Made by a program: the position numbers and the translations under genes | The notes under the pieces: model-generated | The model's database searches: none | Told to the model about the DNA's origin: nothing | Seen by the model: the letters and a program-made list of their open reading frames with translations, nothing else | In this document: positions 26,122-36,512 of the stretch, piece after piece | Layout of the letters: each line of letters starts with the position of its first letter | Numbering within the stretch: the stretch's first letter is position 1 | NCBI GenBank assembly: GCA_031180805.1 | Contig: JAPSLL010000004.1 | Location: 36,643 to 100,642 of the forward strand | Source of the DNA: Bacillus sp. (in: firmicutes) | Lineage (GTDB): Bacteria > Bacillota > Bacilli > Bacillales > Bacillaceae | Direction: 5' to 3' | Length of the DNA stretch: 64,000 bases

Positions 26122-26251
26122 TGGTAAAACCTCCATTTATAGTATGTTGGTTTATAATAGAAAACATACATTTTTTTCTAAGATTCGAATTGAGTGTTAA
26201 TGGAATGATAAATTAAAGACCATACTAACATTAGAGGAAGGAGTGAAATTG

Positions 26252-26875
26252 GTGGAAAATCCGAATACGATTGGCGAAATAAAGGAACACATCGCAACCA
26301 ATTTAGAACATATAATCGAAGAAGCTCAACTAATGAGAACCTCAATTGATGAAAAAGACTATTGTCTATTATGCGAGATCGCACGAATAAAAGACAGATT
26401 TAATGCCATTCAATCATCTGCTTCCTTTTATTATTTAAAAGCATATATCTCGAGTTTTACAAAAAAAACAATAGAAATTGCGAAGGCATTACAAAATTTA
26501 TCAGATAATCGCCATGGTGGGCTGATTATAATTGAAAGAACTGTTCCCATAAAGGAGTATATTCAAGAAGGGGTACAAATCAACGCAGATTGTTCAAGTC
26601 AATTAATTGAAAGTATTTTCTATCCAGGAAATCCTCTACATGATGGAGCATTGCTAATAAAAGGCGATAATATTGCATCAGCAGCAAATGTTCTTCCGTT
26701 AACGACACAAAGCTTTGGCTCGAATAAGGTAGGTACTAGGCACCGTGCTGCAATTGGATTATCTGAACAAACAGATGCGTTAATCTTAGTAGTATCGGAA
26801 GAAACAGGAAGAATGTCTTTTGCTTTAGATGGAACTTTATATCCAATTAGCTCCTCGGAAACTAGAATTCATTAG
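26252..26875 (+). CDS. cdaS: Sporulation-specific diadenylate cyclase CdaS
   Basis: A 207-residue protein (the same length as B. subtilis CdaS/YojJ from the chosen GTG). Residues 1-60 form the two inhibitory helices; the DisA_N domain follows with GNPLHDGALLI and GTRHRAAIG, the ATP-binding and catalytic motifs. It makes c-di-AMP from two ATP. GGAAGGAG ends eight bases before GTG 26252; TTG 26249 or GTG 26243 are less likely. It has no membrane segment. Confidence 0.93.
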   Translation: MENPNTIGEIKEHIATNLEHIIEEAQLMRTSIDEKDYCLLCEIARIKDRFNAIQSSASFYYLKAYISSFTKKTIEIAKALQNLSDNRHGGLIIIERTVPIKEYIQEGVQINADCSSQLIESIFYPGNPLHDGALLIKGDNIASAANVLPLTTQSFGSNKVGTRHRAAIGLSEQTDALILVVSEETGRMSFALDGTLYPISSSETRIH

Positions 26876-27412
26876 TAAAATTATCATAATAATAAATACC
26901 GCATAAATAATATGGATAAAAAGACCTTCTTTGTGAATGGGATAATAAAAAATATTAATGTTTAGCTGTCTAATAATGGAACCAGTGGAGAAGGAAATGA
27001 GGTTTTCTCGTACTTTTAGCTTAATAATTTCAAATGAATAGGTAAATTGTAATAAGATTAATGATAAACGAATATTAAGTTGAAAAAGAGTGGATTTGAA
27101 AATTTCTACTCTTTTTTTAATTGAAAAGAAAATAAATAGAAAAAAACATTGTCTATTTTTATATGTTTTTGTATGATTATACTAGATTAGTAGTATAACT
27201 TTATACCTGTTTTTATCGTTTTATATCTTTTTGCTTATTATTTTGTAGTTTTTTTTCGTTTATTCTATTAAAATATGCATGTGAGTTGTGATAAAAGACT
27301 GGTAGTTTTTTAGGTTGTGATAAGGTGTTACCTTTATCCTAGGCTATAAATTGTATCGATATACAACTTGAAGTTGGAAAAATACATAGAAATTAGGAGG
27401 TACTTTTAAAAA
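26876..27412. other. Intergenic region between cdaS and cwlS
   Basis: About 540 bases, no credible ORF. A hairpin AAAGAGT...ACTCTTT with T-run at 27082-27118 may terminate cdaS. The stretch 27190-27270 is a run of T-rich heptads, and GATAAGG-TGTTA-CCTTTATC at about 27319-27339 is a small palindrome close to the cwlS start. The promoter cannot be fixed. Confidence 0.45.
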
Positions 27413-28480
27413 ATGAAACAAAAACTTATCGGGCTGACTGCAACTGCTGTAGTAGGTTCATCCCTTTTTGCAACAATGGCAAACGCCGAAAGTGTAAAAG
27501 TGAAAAGCGGTGATACACTCTGGGAGCTATCAAGAGAGTATAATACTACTGTACAATTATTAAAAACGACAAATGGATTAACTTCAGATTTTATTAGAGT
27601 AGGACAGGTGCTTGAAATACCTGGAAGTAAAACAACTACACCGACAAATACAAATACAAATACAAATACAAATACAAATACTTCTTCAAATACAAGTACT
27701 ACAACAAAGGCTACTACTTATAAAGTGAAAGCTGGCGACTCTTTGTGGGTTATTGCGAAACAATATAATACTTCAGTAAGTGAATTGAAGAAATTAAACG
27801 GATTGTCTAGTGATTTAATTCGCGTTGGACAAGTCTTAACAGTTAAACAAGCTAGCACAACAAAACCTAATAATTCTACTCCATCAAATCCTCCTTCTAG
27901 TTCAACGAATACTAGTGGAACCAATACATATACTGTAAAAGCTGGGGATTCACTTTGGAAGATTGCAAATCAGTATAATGTTACTATTGGAGAAATCAAG
28001 GTAGCAAATAATTTAAAATCAGATACGATCTACGTCGGTCAAAAGTTAAAGCTATCTGGAAAAGAAACAATTCAACCAGATAATAATTCTTCAGGAACAA
28101 AAGAACCGTCCAGTTCTTCATCTAAAATAAATACTGTTATTTCAGAAGCGAAATCCTTAATGGGAACTCCTTACCGTTGGGGAGGGAATACGCCAGCTGG
28201 GTTTGATTGCAGTGGATTCATTTATTATGTCCTGAATAAAGTTACATCTGTATCCCGCTTAAGTACTGCAGGATATTGGGATATTATGAAGTCAGTTAAT
28301 TCGCCTTCTGTTGGAGACTTTGTGTTTTTCACTACTTATAAAGAAGGTCCCTCACATATGGGAATTTATTTAGGAAATAATGAATTTATTCATGCGAGTA
28401 GTTCTGGAGTTACCATCAGTAATTTAAATAACTCCTATTGGAAAAAACGTTATTTAGGTGCTAAACGTTATTTAAACTAA
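27413..28480 (+). CDS. cwlS: Secreted LysM-NlpC/P60 peptidoglycan endopeptidase (CwlS-like)
   Basis: A 355-residue exported D,L-endopeptidase. The signal peptide ends ANA at residue 25. Three LysM repeats lie at about 28-70, 103-145 and 172-214, each with the GDSLW-type motif. They are joined by Thr/Asn- and Ser-rich linkers. The NlpC/P60 domain (about 240-355) has catalytic Cys266 (FDCSGF), His315 (SHMGIYL) and His327. B. subtilis CwlS has four LysM repeats, so this is one shorter. It cleaves D-Glu-mDAP bonds at cell separation. Confidence 0.93.
   Translation: MKQKLIGLTATAVVGSSLFATMANAESVKVKSGDTLWELSREYNTTVQLLKTTNGLTSDFIRVGQVLEIPGSKTTTPTNTNTNTNTNTNTSSNTSTTTKATTYKVKAGDSLWVIAKQYNTSVSELKKLNGLSSDLIRVGQVLTVKQASTTKPNNSTPSNPPSSSTNTSGTNTYTVKAGDSLWKIANQYNVTIGEIKVANNLKSDTIYVGQKLKLSGKETIQPDNNSSGTKEPSSSSSKINTVISEAKSLMGTPYRWGGNTPAGFDCSGFIYYVLNKVTSVSRLSTAGYWDIMKSVNSPSVGDFVFFTTYKEGPSHMGIYLGNNEFIHASSSGVTISNLNNSYWKKRYLGAKRYLN
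27644..27679 (+). repeat. ACAAAT hexamer tandem repeat
   Basis: Six perfect ACAAAT copies coding for (Thr-Asn) units in the first linker of CwlS. Copy-number change would keep the frame and alter linker length only. Confidence 0.9.
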
Positions 28481-28509
28481 GAAATAATAGTTTAATAAAT
28501 CAATGACAA

Positions 28510-28541
28510 GAAGGGAGCCAGTTTTTTGGCTCTTTTTTTCT
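28510..28541 (+). terminator. cwlS terminator
   Basis: GAGCCA-GTTTT-TTGGCTC followed by seven T residues. Confidence 0.85.
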
Positions 28542-28676
28542 TATAGGTATGTTGCCTGAAATTAACGAGGAATTGAAACAACCGAATGAAATCTTTGAAT
28601 AACAGATGATTATCTAGTATACTCGTTGAAGATTAAAGCATTTATCATTACGTGAAATGAAAGTAGGCAAAATGAA

Positions 28677-29564
28677 TTGGAAAATATTAATTCTTATCAA
28701 TTACCAGAAGAAATAAAATTACGTATACAGAAACGAAGCTTAGCTACAATTAATGATGAAGAAAAGCTTCTTATTGGTAAGGGAGGATATACCCCTTCAG
28801 AGGATTCAATTTTATATGATGCAATTATTGCTCTATCGTTAGGAAAAAACGTTTTATTAAAAGGTCCCACTGGTTCTGGTAAAACAAAACTAGCAGAAAC
28901 TCTTTCTTATTTATTTCAGCAACCAATGCATAGTATAAATTGCTCTATTGACATGGATGCTGAGGCACTTTTAGGTTTTAAAACGATTGCGAATCGAAAT
29001 GGTGAAACAACAATTGATTTTGTCCCAGGACCTGTTGTTAAAGCAATGAATCGTGGTCATTTATTATATATAGATGAAATCAATATGGCTAAGCCGGAAA
29101 CATTACCTATATTAAATGGTGTACTTGATTATCGAAGAATGATAACAAATCCATTTACTGGTGATGTTATTAAAGGAAGCGAACATTTTGGAGTCATAGC
29201 AGCGATTAATGAAGGGTATGTCGGTACAGTTCCTCTTAATGAAGCATTAAAAAATCGCTTTGTTGTGATTGATGTTCCATATATACAAGGACAGGAGTTA
29301 AAACAAGTTTTAGCACAACAATCAAGTTTAGAAAACGAGCAATTAATTAATACATTTACTAGACTATCAGCAGATTTACTTACTCTTGTACAAAATGGGC
29401 AAGTTTCTGAAGAGGCTGCATCCATTCGGGCACTTATTGATACGTGTGACTTAGCAATTTATTTGCCACCACTTCGTGCAATTGAAAGAGGAATTGTCGA
29501 TAAATTAGAGGATGAACGTGAAAAGGCAGCCATTCGAAATTTAGCAGAAACACTATTTGAGTGA
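28677..29564 (+). CDS. yojN: MoxR-type AAA+ ATPase YojN
   Basis: A 295-residue AAA+ ATPase. Walker A is GPTGSGKT, Walker [11 protein letters not shown], with sensor segment GVIAAINEG and a C-terminal helical lid. Such ATPases work with VWA partners as chaperones or cofactor-insertion machines. The start is TTG 28677, with a weak upstream box. The next gene begins a few bases after its stop and encodes the VWA partner. Confidence 0.9.
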   Translation: MENINSYQLPEEIKLRIQKRSLATINDEEKLLIGKGGYTPSEDSILYDAIIALSLGKNVLLKGPTGSGKTKLAETLSYLFQQPMHSINCSIDMDAEALLGFKTIANRNGETTIDFVPGPVVKAMNRGHLLYIDEINMAKPETLPILNGVLDYRRMITNPFTGDVIKGSEHFGVIAAINEGYVGTVPLNEALKNRFVVIDVPYIQGQELKQVLAQQSSLENEQLINTFTRLSADLLTLVQNGQVSEEAASIRALIDTCDLAIYLPPLRAIERGIVDKLEDEREKAAIRNLAETLFE

Positions 29565-29575
29565 GGTTTTCGATC

Positions 29576-31495
29576 TTGAGGTTTATTAAATTTAATGACG
29601 AACAAATTGATTCATTTTTATTTATGGAACTATCCGATTTAGCGAAGGCCTTGACAAAACAAAATGAAGTCGAAGTTGATTATAGTGTACAATCCTACCT
29701 TGATCCGATCGAGAAGAAAATTTATGTTAGTCATTTTTGGGATCATCGTCAAAAAAGTGAGACAATTAATGGATTAAAAAGTGATGTATTTTTACGTTGT
29801 ATCGGAAATTTTCATCATACAAATTATCATGAAATAGGATTATTTATTGAAAAGACAAAACACCTAAAGTTCCCAAGCTTTGCTAGGCAATTAGCAATGC
29901 TACTTGAGGATATTCGAATTGAGGAATTGTGTAAAAAAGAACGCGCTGGTACAAAGAAAGTATTTTCAGCAAGAAGAGATTTATATCGAAAGTATTTTCA
30001 AAGTCAGTTAATTATTCATCAAGAACGAAGTATTTCAACAGATGCTCTGTTTAATTATCTTTATTTACACTTAACTGCACAATCTCCAATCAATAATCAT
30101 TCAGCTTTATTTGAAAATATTCAACGGATGCTTCCTTTTCTTGAATCAAAGCTATTCCAGGTTTATGAATGTCATTCAACTAAACAAGTGCTGAATCTTG
30201 TAACAGAAATGATGGAAGTAATCGAAGAGGTCATAGAAAAAGATATGTTAAATACGTATTTTTTCTTAGCGGATTTAGCTTATGATCTGTTAGAAAATCC
30301 AATTCTCTTTGATGATTTAAAAAGAAAAACAAAATTGAAAAATAAAGATAGTTTAAAAGAAGCTAAAAAAAGTGATGAAGATGTCCATGAAAATAAACTA
30401 CCAACTTGGCATAGTGAAACAAGTAAGCCAACAAAAAGCTTCTTGCAGTTCGAGCTGGAACAAGGGACTAATACAACAATAAATGGGGATGGTATTATAC
30501 GTGAAGGAGATGACACTGATCAAGCTCTAGGTATGATACAAGGAACATCTAAAAAAGCTAAGAAGAATGATTATTCAAAATTAGAAGCACTCGAGAATAA
30601 GAAAGATAAACGGGATGCATCAAATGAGTTTGCTTATGGTGTTGAAAATAAATACGCTTATCCAGTCTTTAAAGATTCAACAACACCTACACCAGATCAA
30701 ATAGACAAGTATAAAGCAAACCGAAATGAAGTTCAATTATTCCAGAAAAAATTAAAAATGATGATCCAAAAAACACTTGAACATAAAAAAAACCTACCAA
30801 GAAATGATCTACATCTAGGAAGATTGAACAAAAAGCTTTTAAGATTAGTAACTGATGAGAATCCGAAGCTCTTTTATAAAAAACAGGAAAAGGCACCACA
30901 GATTGATGCGGTTTTTACGTTACTTGTCGATTGCTCTGCATCAATGTATGACAAAATGGAGCAAACTAAATATGGAATTATTCTTTTCCATGAAACATTA
31001 AAGTCAGTACAAGTACCTCACCAAATTGTTGGTTTTTGGGAAGATACGAATGAAGCATCAAAAACGCGGCAACCAAACCATTTTCATACAGTCATTTCTT
31101 TTGAAAGCTCACTTAAACAGCAATCTGGTCCTGAAATTATGCAATTATCTCCAGAAGAAGATAATCGTGACGGATATGCCATTCGCCATATGACGAAACA
31201 GCTAATAAGAAGAAATGAAAAGCAAAAATTTCTTCTCGTTTTTTCTGACGGAGAACCTGCTGCGATGGGATATGAGAGAAATGGGATTATTGATACACAT
31301 GAGGCTGTACTTGAGGCAAGAAAAATGGGGATTGAAGTGTTGAATGTCTTCTTAGCTAATGGAGACATTGATGATGCAACAAAAAAAACAATTCAAAATA
31401 TATATGGTAAGTACAGTATTTTTGTCAATAAAATCGAAGAGTTATCAGAACAACTTTTTCCTTTGTTAAAGCGCTTGTTATTAAAGACTATATAG
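29576..31495 (+). CDS. yojO: VWA-domain protein YojO
   Basis: A 639-residue protein, CobT/NorD-like, beginning MRFIKFNDEQIDSFLFMELS. A long helical N-terminal region precedes a charged linker (about 260-360). The C-terminal von Willebrand A domain holds the MIDAS motif DCSAS (about residue 447) and LVFSDGEP. TTG 29576 is preferred because length and first residues match B. subtilis YojO; a GTG at 29561 overlapping the yojN stop is the alternative. It forms a functional pair with YojN; the client is unknown. Confidence 0.9.
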   Translation: MRFIKFNDEQIDSFLFMELSDLAKALTKQNEVEVDYSVQSYLDPIEKKIYVSHFWDHRQKSETINGLKSDVFLRCIGNFHHTNYHEIGLFIEKTKHLKFPSFARQLAMLLEDIRIEELCKKERAGTKKVFSARRDLYRKYFQSQLIIHQERSISTDALFNYLYLHLTAQSPINNHSALFENIQRMLPFLESKLFQVYECHSTKQVLNLVTEMMEVIEEVIEKDMLNTYFFLADLAYDLLENPILFDDLKRKTKLKNKDSLKEAKKSDEDVHENKLPTWHSETSKPTKSFLQFELEQGTNTTINGDGIIREGDDTDQALGMIQGTSKKAKKNDYSKLEALENKKDKRDASNEFAYGVENKYAYPVFKDSTTPTPDQIDKYKANRNEVQLFQKKLKMMIQKTLEHKKNLPRNDLHLGRLNKKLLRLVTDENPKLFYKKQEKAPQIDAVFTLLVDCSASMYDKMEQTKYGIILFHETLKSVQVPHQIVGFWEDTNEASKTRQPNHFHTVISFESSLKQQSGPEIMQLSPEEDNRDGYAIRHMTKQLIRRNEKQKFLLVFSDGEPAAMGYERNGIIDTHEAVLEARKMGIEVLNVFLANGDIDDATKKTIQNIYGKYSIFVNKIEELSEQLFPLLKRLLLKTI

Positions 31496-31535
31496 AGAGT
31501 AATGGTTTATTTTTTTCCATTACTCTCTTTTTTTG
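31494..31535 (+). terminator. yojNO terminator
   Basis: AGAGAGTAATGG pairs perfectly with CCATTACTCTCT and is followed by seven T residues; the stem starts within the yojO stop codon. Confidence 0.92.
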
Positions 31536-31906
31536 TGAGAAAAACTAACAAAAGACAATAAATATTGCGGAAAATACTCTAAAATAATAAATATTGTAAT
31601 TTATATAAGGTAGATTTTTAAAGAAAATTGGAGTTGAGGATAAAATGAATTTTCATATGAATAAGTGTTTTAAGAGAGAGTGATCGTTCGTCAGGAATAT
31701 CAGGTGAAAAAAGTATATATTTTTTTGAAAATTTTAATTAATGTGGGTTGGAATATAGCACTATCAATGTTAAAATAGCTTTGGAAGCGTTTTATTATCA
31801 AGCTACTATACACTCAATGGTAAATGATATTGTAGGATAATATTATCCTTCCCGAGAAGTATCAGAATAGTTCTGATCATTTAAGAATAGTTGGGGGTAA
31901 TGTTAG
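31536..31906. other. odhA upstream region
   Basis: It holds the odhA promoter and cre-like site (separate entry) and, at 31861-31877, a palindrome ATCAGAA-TAG-TTCTGAT just before the GGGGG ribosome box of odhA. A 12-codon ORF at 31645 has a fair box but lies upstream of the promoter. Confidence 0.5.
31748..31795 (+). promoter_or_regulatory. odhA promoter with CcpA cre-like site
   Basis: TTGGAA (31748-31753), a 17-base spacer and TAAAAT (31771-31776) form a sigma-A promoter. TGGAAGCGTTTTAT at 31782-31795 fits the cre consensus TGWAARCGYTWNCW in 12 of 14 positions and sits over the expected start point, where CcpA would block initiation. The leader is about 124 bases long. Confidence 0.65.
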
Positions 31907-34741
31907 ATGTCAGAAGGCACACTGAAGAAGAAATTCCCTTGGGAAGACTTTCATGGTCCAAACCTCGGCTATGTCATGGAACAGTATGATCGATATAAAA
32001 CCGATCCTAACTCTATTGACATAGAATTAAAGGAAATCTTTGATAACTGGGGTTCTCCTTCTATACAGACTAATGAAGTAACATTTGCAACAGAAGAAAC
32101 AATTAGTGCTGATAAAATGAAAAAAGTTGCAGAAGCAGTGAATCTTGCGACTAATATTCGCAGATATGGACATTTAAATGCTGCTATTTATCCGTTAGAA
32201 GAGAATAAAACGAAAAATGAATTTCTTCTTTTAGAATCGTATGATTTAACTAAGGAAGACTTAAAAGAAATTCCTGCACATCTTATTTGTGAGGATGCAC
32301 CAGACCATGTTTCAAATGGACTTGAGGCATTTCAATATTTAAAAGAAGTTTATAAAAAATCAATCGCATTTGAGTTCAGTCATGTTCACAATTATGAAGA
32401 AAAGACATGGCTTGTAAAACAAGTTGAATCAGGGGTAATCTTTAAGGACTTATCAAATGAAAAGCGTAAATCTATTTTAAAAAGACTAACGGAAGTAGAG
32501 GGATTTGAGCAATACCTTCATCGTACCTTTGTAGGTCAAAAACGCTTCTCGATTGAAGGATTGGACATGTTAGTCCCGATACTTGATGAATTAATTTCTA
32601 GTGCTGTTGAAGTCGGCACTAATACGATAAATATTGGTATGGCACACCGTGGACGACTAAATGTGTTAGCACATGTCCTAGGAAAGCCATATGAAATTAT
32701 TTTTTCTGAATTCCAACATGCGCCTAATAAAGAGCTTGTACCTTCAGAAGGATCGATCGGTATTAACTATGGATGGAGCGGAGATGTAAAATATCACTTA
32801 GGTGCTAATAAGCAAATTAAAGATGAACATACAGTTCGAGCAAAAGTTACATTAGCAAATAATCCTAGTCATTTAGAATTTATTGATCCAATTGTTGAAG
32901 GATATACGCGTGCTGCACAGGAAGAACGCACAGAAAAAGGTCATCCAAAGCAAGATGTCAATAAAGCGATGTCAATTTTAATTCATGGTGATGCTGCATT
33001 TCCAGGTGAAGGAATCGTAGCAGAAACTCTAAATTTGAATAAACTTAATGGCTATCAAACTGGAGGAACTGTTCATATTATTGCAAATAATATGATTGGT
33101 TTTACAACTGAAAGCCGTGATTCTCGTTCAACAAAGTATGCAAGTGACTTAGCAAAGGGATATGAAATTCCGATTGTACACGTAAATGCAGATGACCCTG
33201 AAGCATGTCTAGCTGCAGTACATATCGCGATGGAATACCGGAATAAATTTAAAAGTGATTTCTTAATTGATTTAATTGGATATAGAAGGTTTGGTCATAA
33301 TGAAATGGATGAACCTGCTATGACTCAGCCAAAGTTATACGAAAAAGTAAGAAAACATCCAACTGTACGTAAGATTTACGGAGATAAATTGGTAAATGAG
33401 GGTGTTTTAAAATCAGAAGAACTTGAAAAAATGAATGAAGAAGTTCAAGCTACTTTGGAAAAGGCTTATCAAAAAGTTCCTGATAAAAAAGTATCACAAG
33501 TACATGAAATTCAATTGCCTGAATTTGTAAATAGTGGTCTACCAAAATTGAAAACAGCTATCGATAAAAAGCAATTGCTTAAGTTAAATGAAGAGCTTGT
33601 AAGCTGGCCAGAGGATTTTAAAGTATTTCCTAAACTAAAACGAATACTTGAAAAGCGGGCAAAAGCACTTTCAGATGAAGGGAAAGTTGAATGGGCCTTA
33701 GGTGAAGCATTAGCATTCGCTTCCTTACTTGAAGATGGTACACCAATTCGGATTACTGGACAGGATTCACAACGGGGAACCTTTGCGCAAAGACATATTG
33801 TTCTTCATGATGTAGAGACAGGTGATTCCTATTCACCATTACATCGATTGCGTGATGCGAAGGCATCGTTTGCGGTTCATAATAGTCCGTTATCAGAAGG
33901 TTCTGTTCTTGGCTTCGAGTACGGCTATAATGTATTTGCCCCAGAAACTCTTGTTTTATGGGAAGCACAATATGGTGACTTTGCAAACGCTGCCCAAGTG
34001 TTCTTTGACCAATTTATAGCTGCCGGTCGTGCAAAGTGGGGGCAAAAATCTGGATTAGTCATGCTTTTACCACATGGTTTTGAAGGTCAAGGTCCAGAGC
34101 ACTCAAGTGGTCGGTTAGAGCGGTTCTTACAATTAGCAGCTGAGGATAGTTGGCAAGTAGCGAATTTAACAAATGCTGCACAATATTTTCATATTTTACG
34201 ACGACAAGCTGATTTGTTAAAACGAGAAGAAGTTAGACCATTGGTGATAATGACGCCAAAGAGTCTATTGCGAAATCCACAGACTGTTTCGGCTTTATCC
34301 GATTTAAGTGAAGGAGAGTTTAAGCCTGTCATTGAGCAACCAGGACTAGGACAATCTCCTGAAAAGGTAAAAAGACTTGTGCTTTGTAGTGGTAAAGTAG
34401 CAATAGACTTGACGGATAAATTAAATTCTCTTGAGGGCAATCAGGATTGGGTTCATATCCTTCGAGTCGAAGAGCTATATCCATTCCCTAAAAAGATCAT
34501 CTCGTCAATTATAAGTAAATTAACCTCATTAGAAGAAATTGTCTGGGTTCAGGAAGAACCACAAAATATGGGAGCTTGGTTATTTATCGATCCAAAACTT
34601 AGAGAAATAGCACCACAAGGAGTCCCTGTTAAATATATAGGTCGAAGAAGAAGACAGAGTCCAGCTGAGGGAGATCCAAATATTCATAGAAAAGATCAAA
34701 ATCGTATCGTTACTGAAGCGTTAACTTGGAAAAAGGAATAA
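31907..34741 (+). CDS. odhA: 2-oxoglutarate dehydrogenase E1 component
   Basis: A 944-residue thiamine diphosphate enzyme that decarboxylates 2-oxoglutarate in the TCA cycle and passes the succinyl group to E2. Visible motifs include [19 protein letters not shown] and [13 protein letters not shown] of the ThDP site, and [15 protein letters not shown] and [21 protein letters not shown] of the C-terminal half. Full length. A GGGGG box precedes the ATG. odhB follows after 197 bases. No E3 gene is near, as usual in Bacillus, where PdhD is shared. Confidence 0.98.
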   Translation: MSEGTLKKKFPWEDFHGPNLGYVMEQYDRYKTDPNSIDIELKEIFDNWGSPSIQTNEVTFATEETISADKMKKVAEAVNLATNIRRYGHLNAAIYPLEENKTKNEFLLLESYDLTKEDLKEIPAHLICEDAPDHVSNGLEAFQYLKEVYKKSIAFEFSHVHNYEEKTWLVKQVESGVIFKDLSNEKRKSILKRLTEVEGFEQYLHRTFVGQKRFSIEGLDMLVPILDELISSAVEVGTNTINIGMAHRGRLNVLAHVLGKPYEIIFSEFQHAPNKELVPSEGSIGINYGWSGDVKYHLGANKQIKDEHTVRAKVTLANNPSHLEFIDPIVEGYTRAAQEERTEKGHPKQDVNKAMSILIHGDAAFPGEGIVAETLNLNKLNGYQTGGTVHIIANNMIGFTTESRDSRSTKYASDLAKGYEIPIVHVNADDPEACLAAVHIAMEYRNKFKSDFLIDLIGYRRFGHNEMDEPAMTQPKLYEKVRKHPTVRKIYGDKLVNEGVLKSEELEKMNEEVQATLEKAYQKVPDKKVSQVHEIQLPEFVNSGLPKLKTAIDKKQLLKLNEELVSWPEDFKVFPKLKRILEKRAKALSDEGKVEWALGEALAFASLLEDGTPIRITGQDSQRGTFAQRHIVLHDVETGDSYSPLHRLRDAKASFAVHNSPLSEGSVLGFEYGYNVFAPETLVLWEAQYGDFANAAQVFFDQFIAAGRAKWGQKSGLVMLLPHGFEGQGPEHSSGRLERFLQLAAEDSWQVANLTNAAQYFHILRRQADLLKREEVRPLVIMTPKSLLRNPQTVSALSDLSEGEFKPVIEQPGLGQSPEKVKRLVLCSGKVAIDLTDKLNSLEGNQDWVHILRVEELYPFPKKIISSIISKLTSLEEIVWVQEEPQNMGAWLFIDPKLREIAPQGVPVKYIGRRRRQSPAEGDPNIHRKDQNRIVTEALTWKKE

Positions 34742-34810
34742 GAGATTTTTCCTTTTTCTTGAAAAATAAGCGAAAACAAGGTTAATCTTAGAATGCATGA
34801 ATAAGGATAT

Positions 34811-34918
34811 GTGGGGATAATCTCCCCACTAACAAATTTAAGGATAAAGTGGGACTTACTTAGTTTAAAATCAAACATTTACATTTTATGTAATGTTAGT
34901 TTGGTTTTTAAAGTAAGT
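34811..34918 (+). promoter_or_regulatory. Two stem-loops between odhA and odhB
   Basis: GTGGGGA-TAATC-TCCCCAC (34811-34829) is a perfect hairpin without T-run. A long imperfect stem runs from ACTTACTT (34854) to AAGTAAGT (34918), with TCAAAC pairing to GTTTGG inside, ending five bases before the AGGGGG box of odhB. They probably govern mRNA processing, stability or odhB translation. Confidence 0.6.
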
Positions 34919-34938
34919 ACTTTAAGGGGGAAAACAAC

Positions 34939-36189
34939 ATGGCTGAAATTAAAGTACCTGAGCTTGCTGAATCTATTACTGAAGGAACGATAGCACAATG
35001 GCTAAAGCAGCCTGGTGATGTAGTTGAAAAAGGTGAATATCTTTTAGAGGTTGAAACTGATAAGGTAAATGTTGAGTTAACTGCTGAGTATTCAGGTGTT
35101 CTTAAAGAATTACATAAAGATTCTGGTGATACAGTTCAAGTTGGTGAAACAATTGGGGTAATTGATGAAAATGGAGGAGCTGTATCTACTACACCAGAGA
35201 AGGGAAAAGATGAAGGTGTGGAAGTAAAAGTGCAAGAAGCACCTTCTGCATCATCCGAAACTGTAGAAAATGATCAAGACAAAAACCAACGTCCAATTGC
35301 TTCACCTGCTGCAAGAAGACTTGCACGTGAACGAGGCATTGATTTACAACAAGTAAAAACAATTGATCCATTAGGTAGAGTGCGAAAACAAGATGTTGAA
35401 GCACATGCCGAAACACCTGTACGAGTAGAACAATCTAAGCCTGTGGCAAAAGCTTCAGAACCTGTAGTTCAGCAAGAAAATCCAAGTAAACCAGTTGAAC
35501 GGATAAAAATGTCAAGACGTAGACAGACAATTGCAAACAGATTAGTTGAAGTGCAACAAACAGCAGCGATGCTAACGACATTTAATGAAGTAGATATGAC
35601 GGCTGTTATGGAAGTGCGTAAACGTCGTAAGGATAAATTTTTCGAAACCCATGAAGTCCGATTAGGTTTTATGTCGTTCTTTACAAAAGCTGTTGTCGCA
35701 GCTTTAAAACAATTCCCATTACTAAATGCTGAAATACAAGGCAATGAGATTATCATGAAAAAATACTATGATATTGGAATTGCAGTTTCTGCACCAGAAG
35801 GTCTAGTTGTTCCAGTTGTTCGTGATGCAGATCGCTTGAACTTTGCTGGGATTGAAAGTGAAATTTTAAATCTTGCTAATAAAGCACGAGATAATAAATT
35901 AGGTTTAGCGGATTTACAAGGTGGTACATTTACAATTACAAATGGTGGGGTTTTTGGTTCATTAATGTCAACGCCAATCTTAAATGGACCACAAGTAGGG
36001 ATTTTAGGAATGCATAAAATTCAATTGCGTCCAGTTGCAATTGATGCTGAAAAAATCGAAAATCGTCCAATGATGTATATTGCTTTATCATATGATCATC
36101 GAATTGTTGATGGTAAAGAAGCAGTTAGCTTCTTAGCAACAGTAAAAGAGCTACTTGAGGATCCTGAATCTTTATTGTTAGAAGGATAA
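34939..36189 (+). CDS. odhB: 2-oxoglutarate dehydrogenase E2 (dihydrolipoyl succinyltransferase)
   Basis: A 416-residue protein. The lipoyl domain (1-75) has [11 protein letters not shown] with lipoylated Lys42. A linker leads to the E1/E3-binding domain ([16 protein letters not shown], about 120-150) and the catalytic core (about 190-416) with SYDHRIVDG, the conserved His and Asp. AAGGGGG precedes the ATG. A terminator follows. It forms the 24-mer core of the complex with OdhA. Confidence 0.98.
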   Translation: MAEIKVPELAESITEGTIAQWLKQPGDVVEKGEYLLEVETDKVNVELTAEYSGVLKELHKDSGDTVQVGETIGVIDENGGAVSTTPEKGKDEGVEVKVQEAPSASSETVENDQDKNQRPIASPAARRLARERGIDLQQVKTIDPLGRVRKQDVEAHAETPVRVEQSKPVAKASEPVVQQENPSKPVERIKMSRRRQTIANRLVEVQQTAAMLTTFNEVDMTAVMEVRKRRKDKFFETHEVRLGFMSFFTKAVVAALKQFPLLNAEIQGNEIIMKKYYDIGIAVSAPEGLVVPVVRDADRLNFAGIESEILNLANKARDNKLGLADLQGGTFTITNGGVFGSLMSTPILNGPQVGILGMHKIQLRPVAIDAEKIENRPMMYIALSYDHRIVDGKEAVSFLATVKELLEDPESLLLEG

Positions 36190-36193
36190 TATG

Positions 36194-36228
36194 GAGGGGA
36201 ATGATGAAAATAACATCATTCCCTTTTT
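36194..36228 (+). terminator. odhAB terminator
   Basis: GGGAATGATG-AAAATAA-CATCATTCCC followed by six T residues. Confidence 0.9.
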
Positions 36229-36512
36229 TATTCGAAAAAACAACAATAGTTGACTAGGAATAAACCAGAAGATAGACAAGTTGGTTAGCGTAAATGGTGT
36301 AAAAATGTTTTGTTATGGTAGCTTTACTAATAATCTTGCTAAATTATTTTACAAGCCATAGGAATTTTTTTAAAATTTGCAATTTAAATTATTGTAGTAA
36401 AATGATAAAATGGTTATCAATATGTTGTTAAAATAGTATTGGTTATCAAATTGGTTGAATAAAATCATTTCTAATCAATCTAGCTAACACGAGAAAATTT
36501 AGAGGTGATTTT
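36229..36512. other. AT-rich spacer before the NSS transporter
   Basis: No ORF, hairpin or repeat of note. Several TATAAT-like words occur, too many to choose a promoter. Confidence 0.3.

Noticed and set aside
28661-28720. ATG at 28672 as yojN start
   Set aside because: It is in another frame and stops within a few codons; TTG 28677 is the only start fitting the protein.
31645-31683. 12-codon ORF with a fair ribosome box, possible odhA leader peptide
   Set aside because: It lies upstream of the best odhA promoter (31748-31776), so it would not be in that transcript; too short to support alone.
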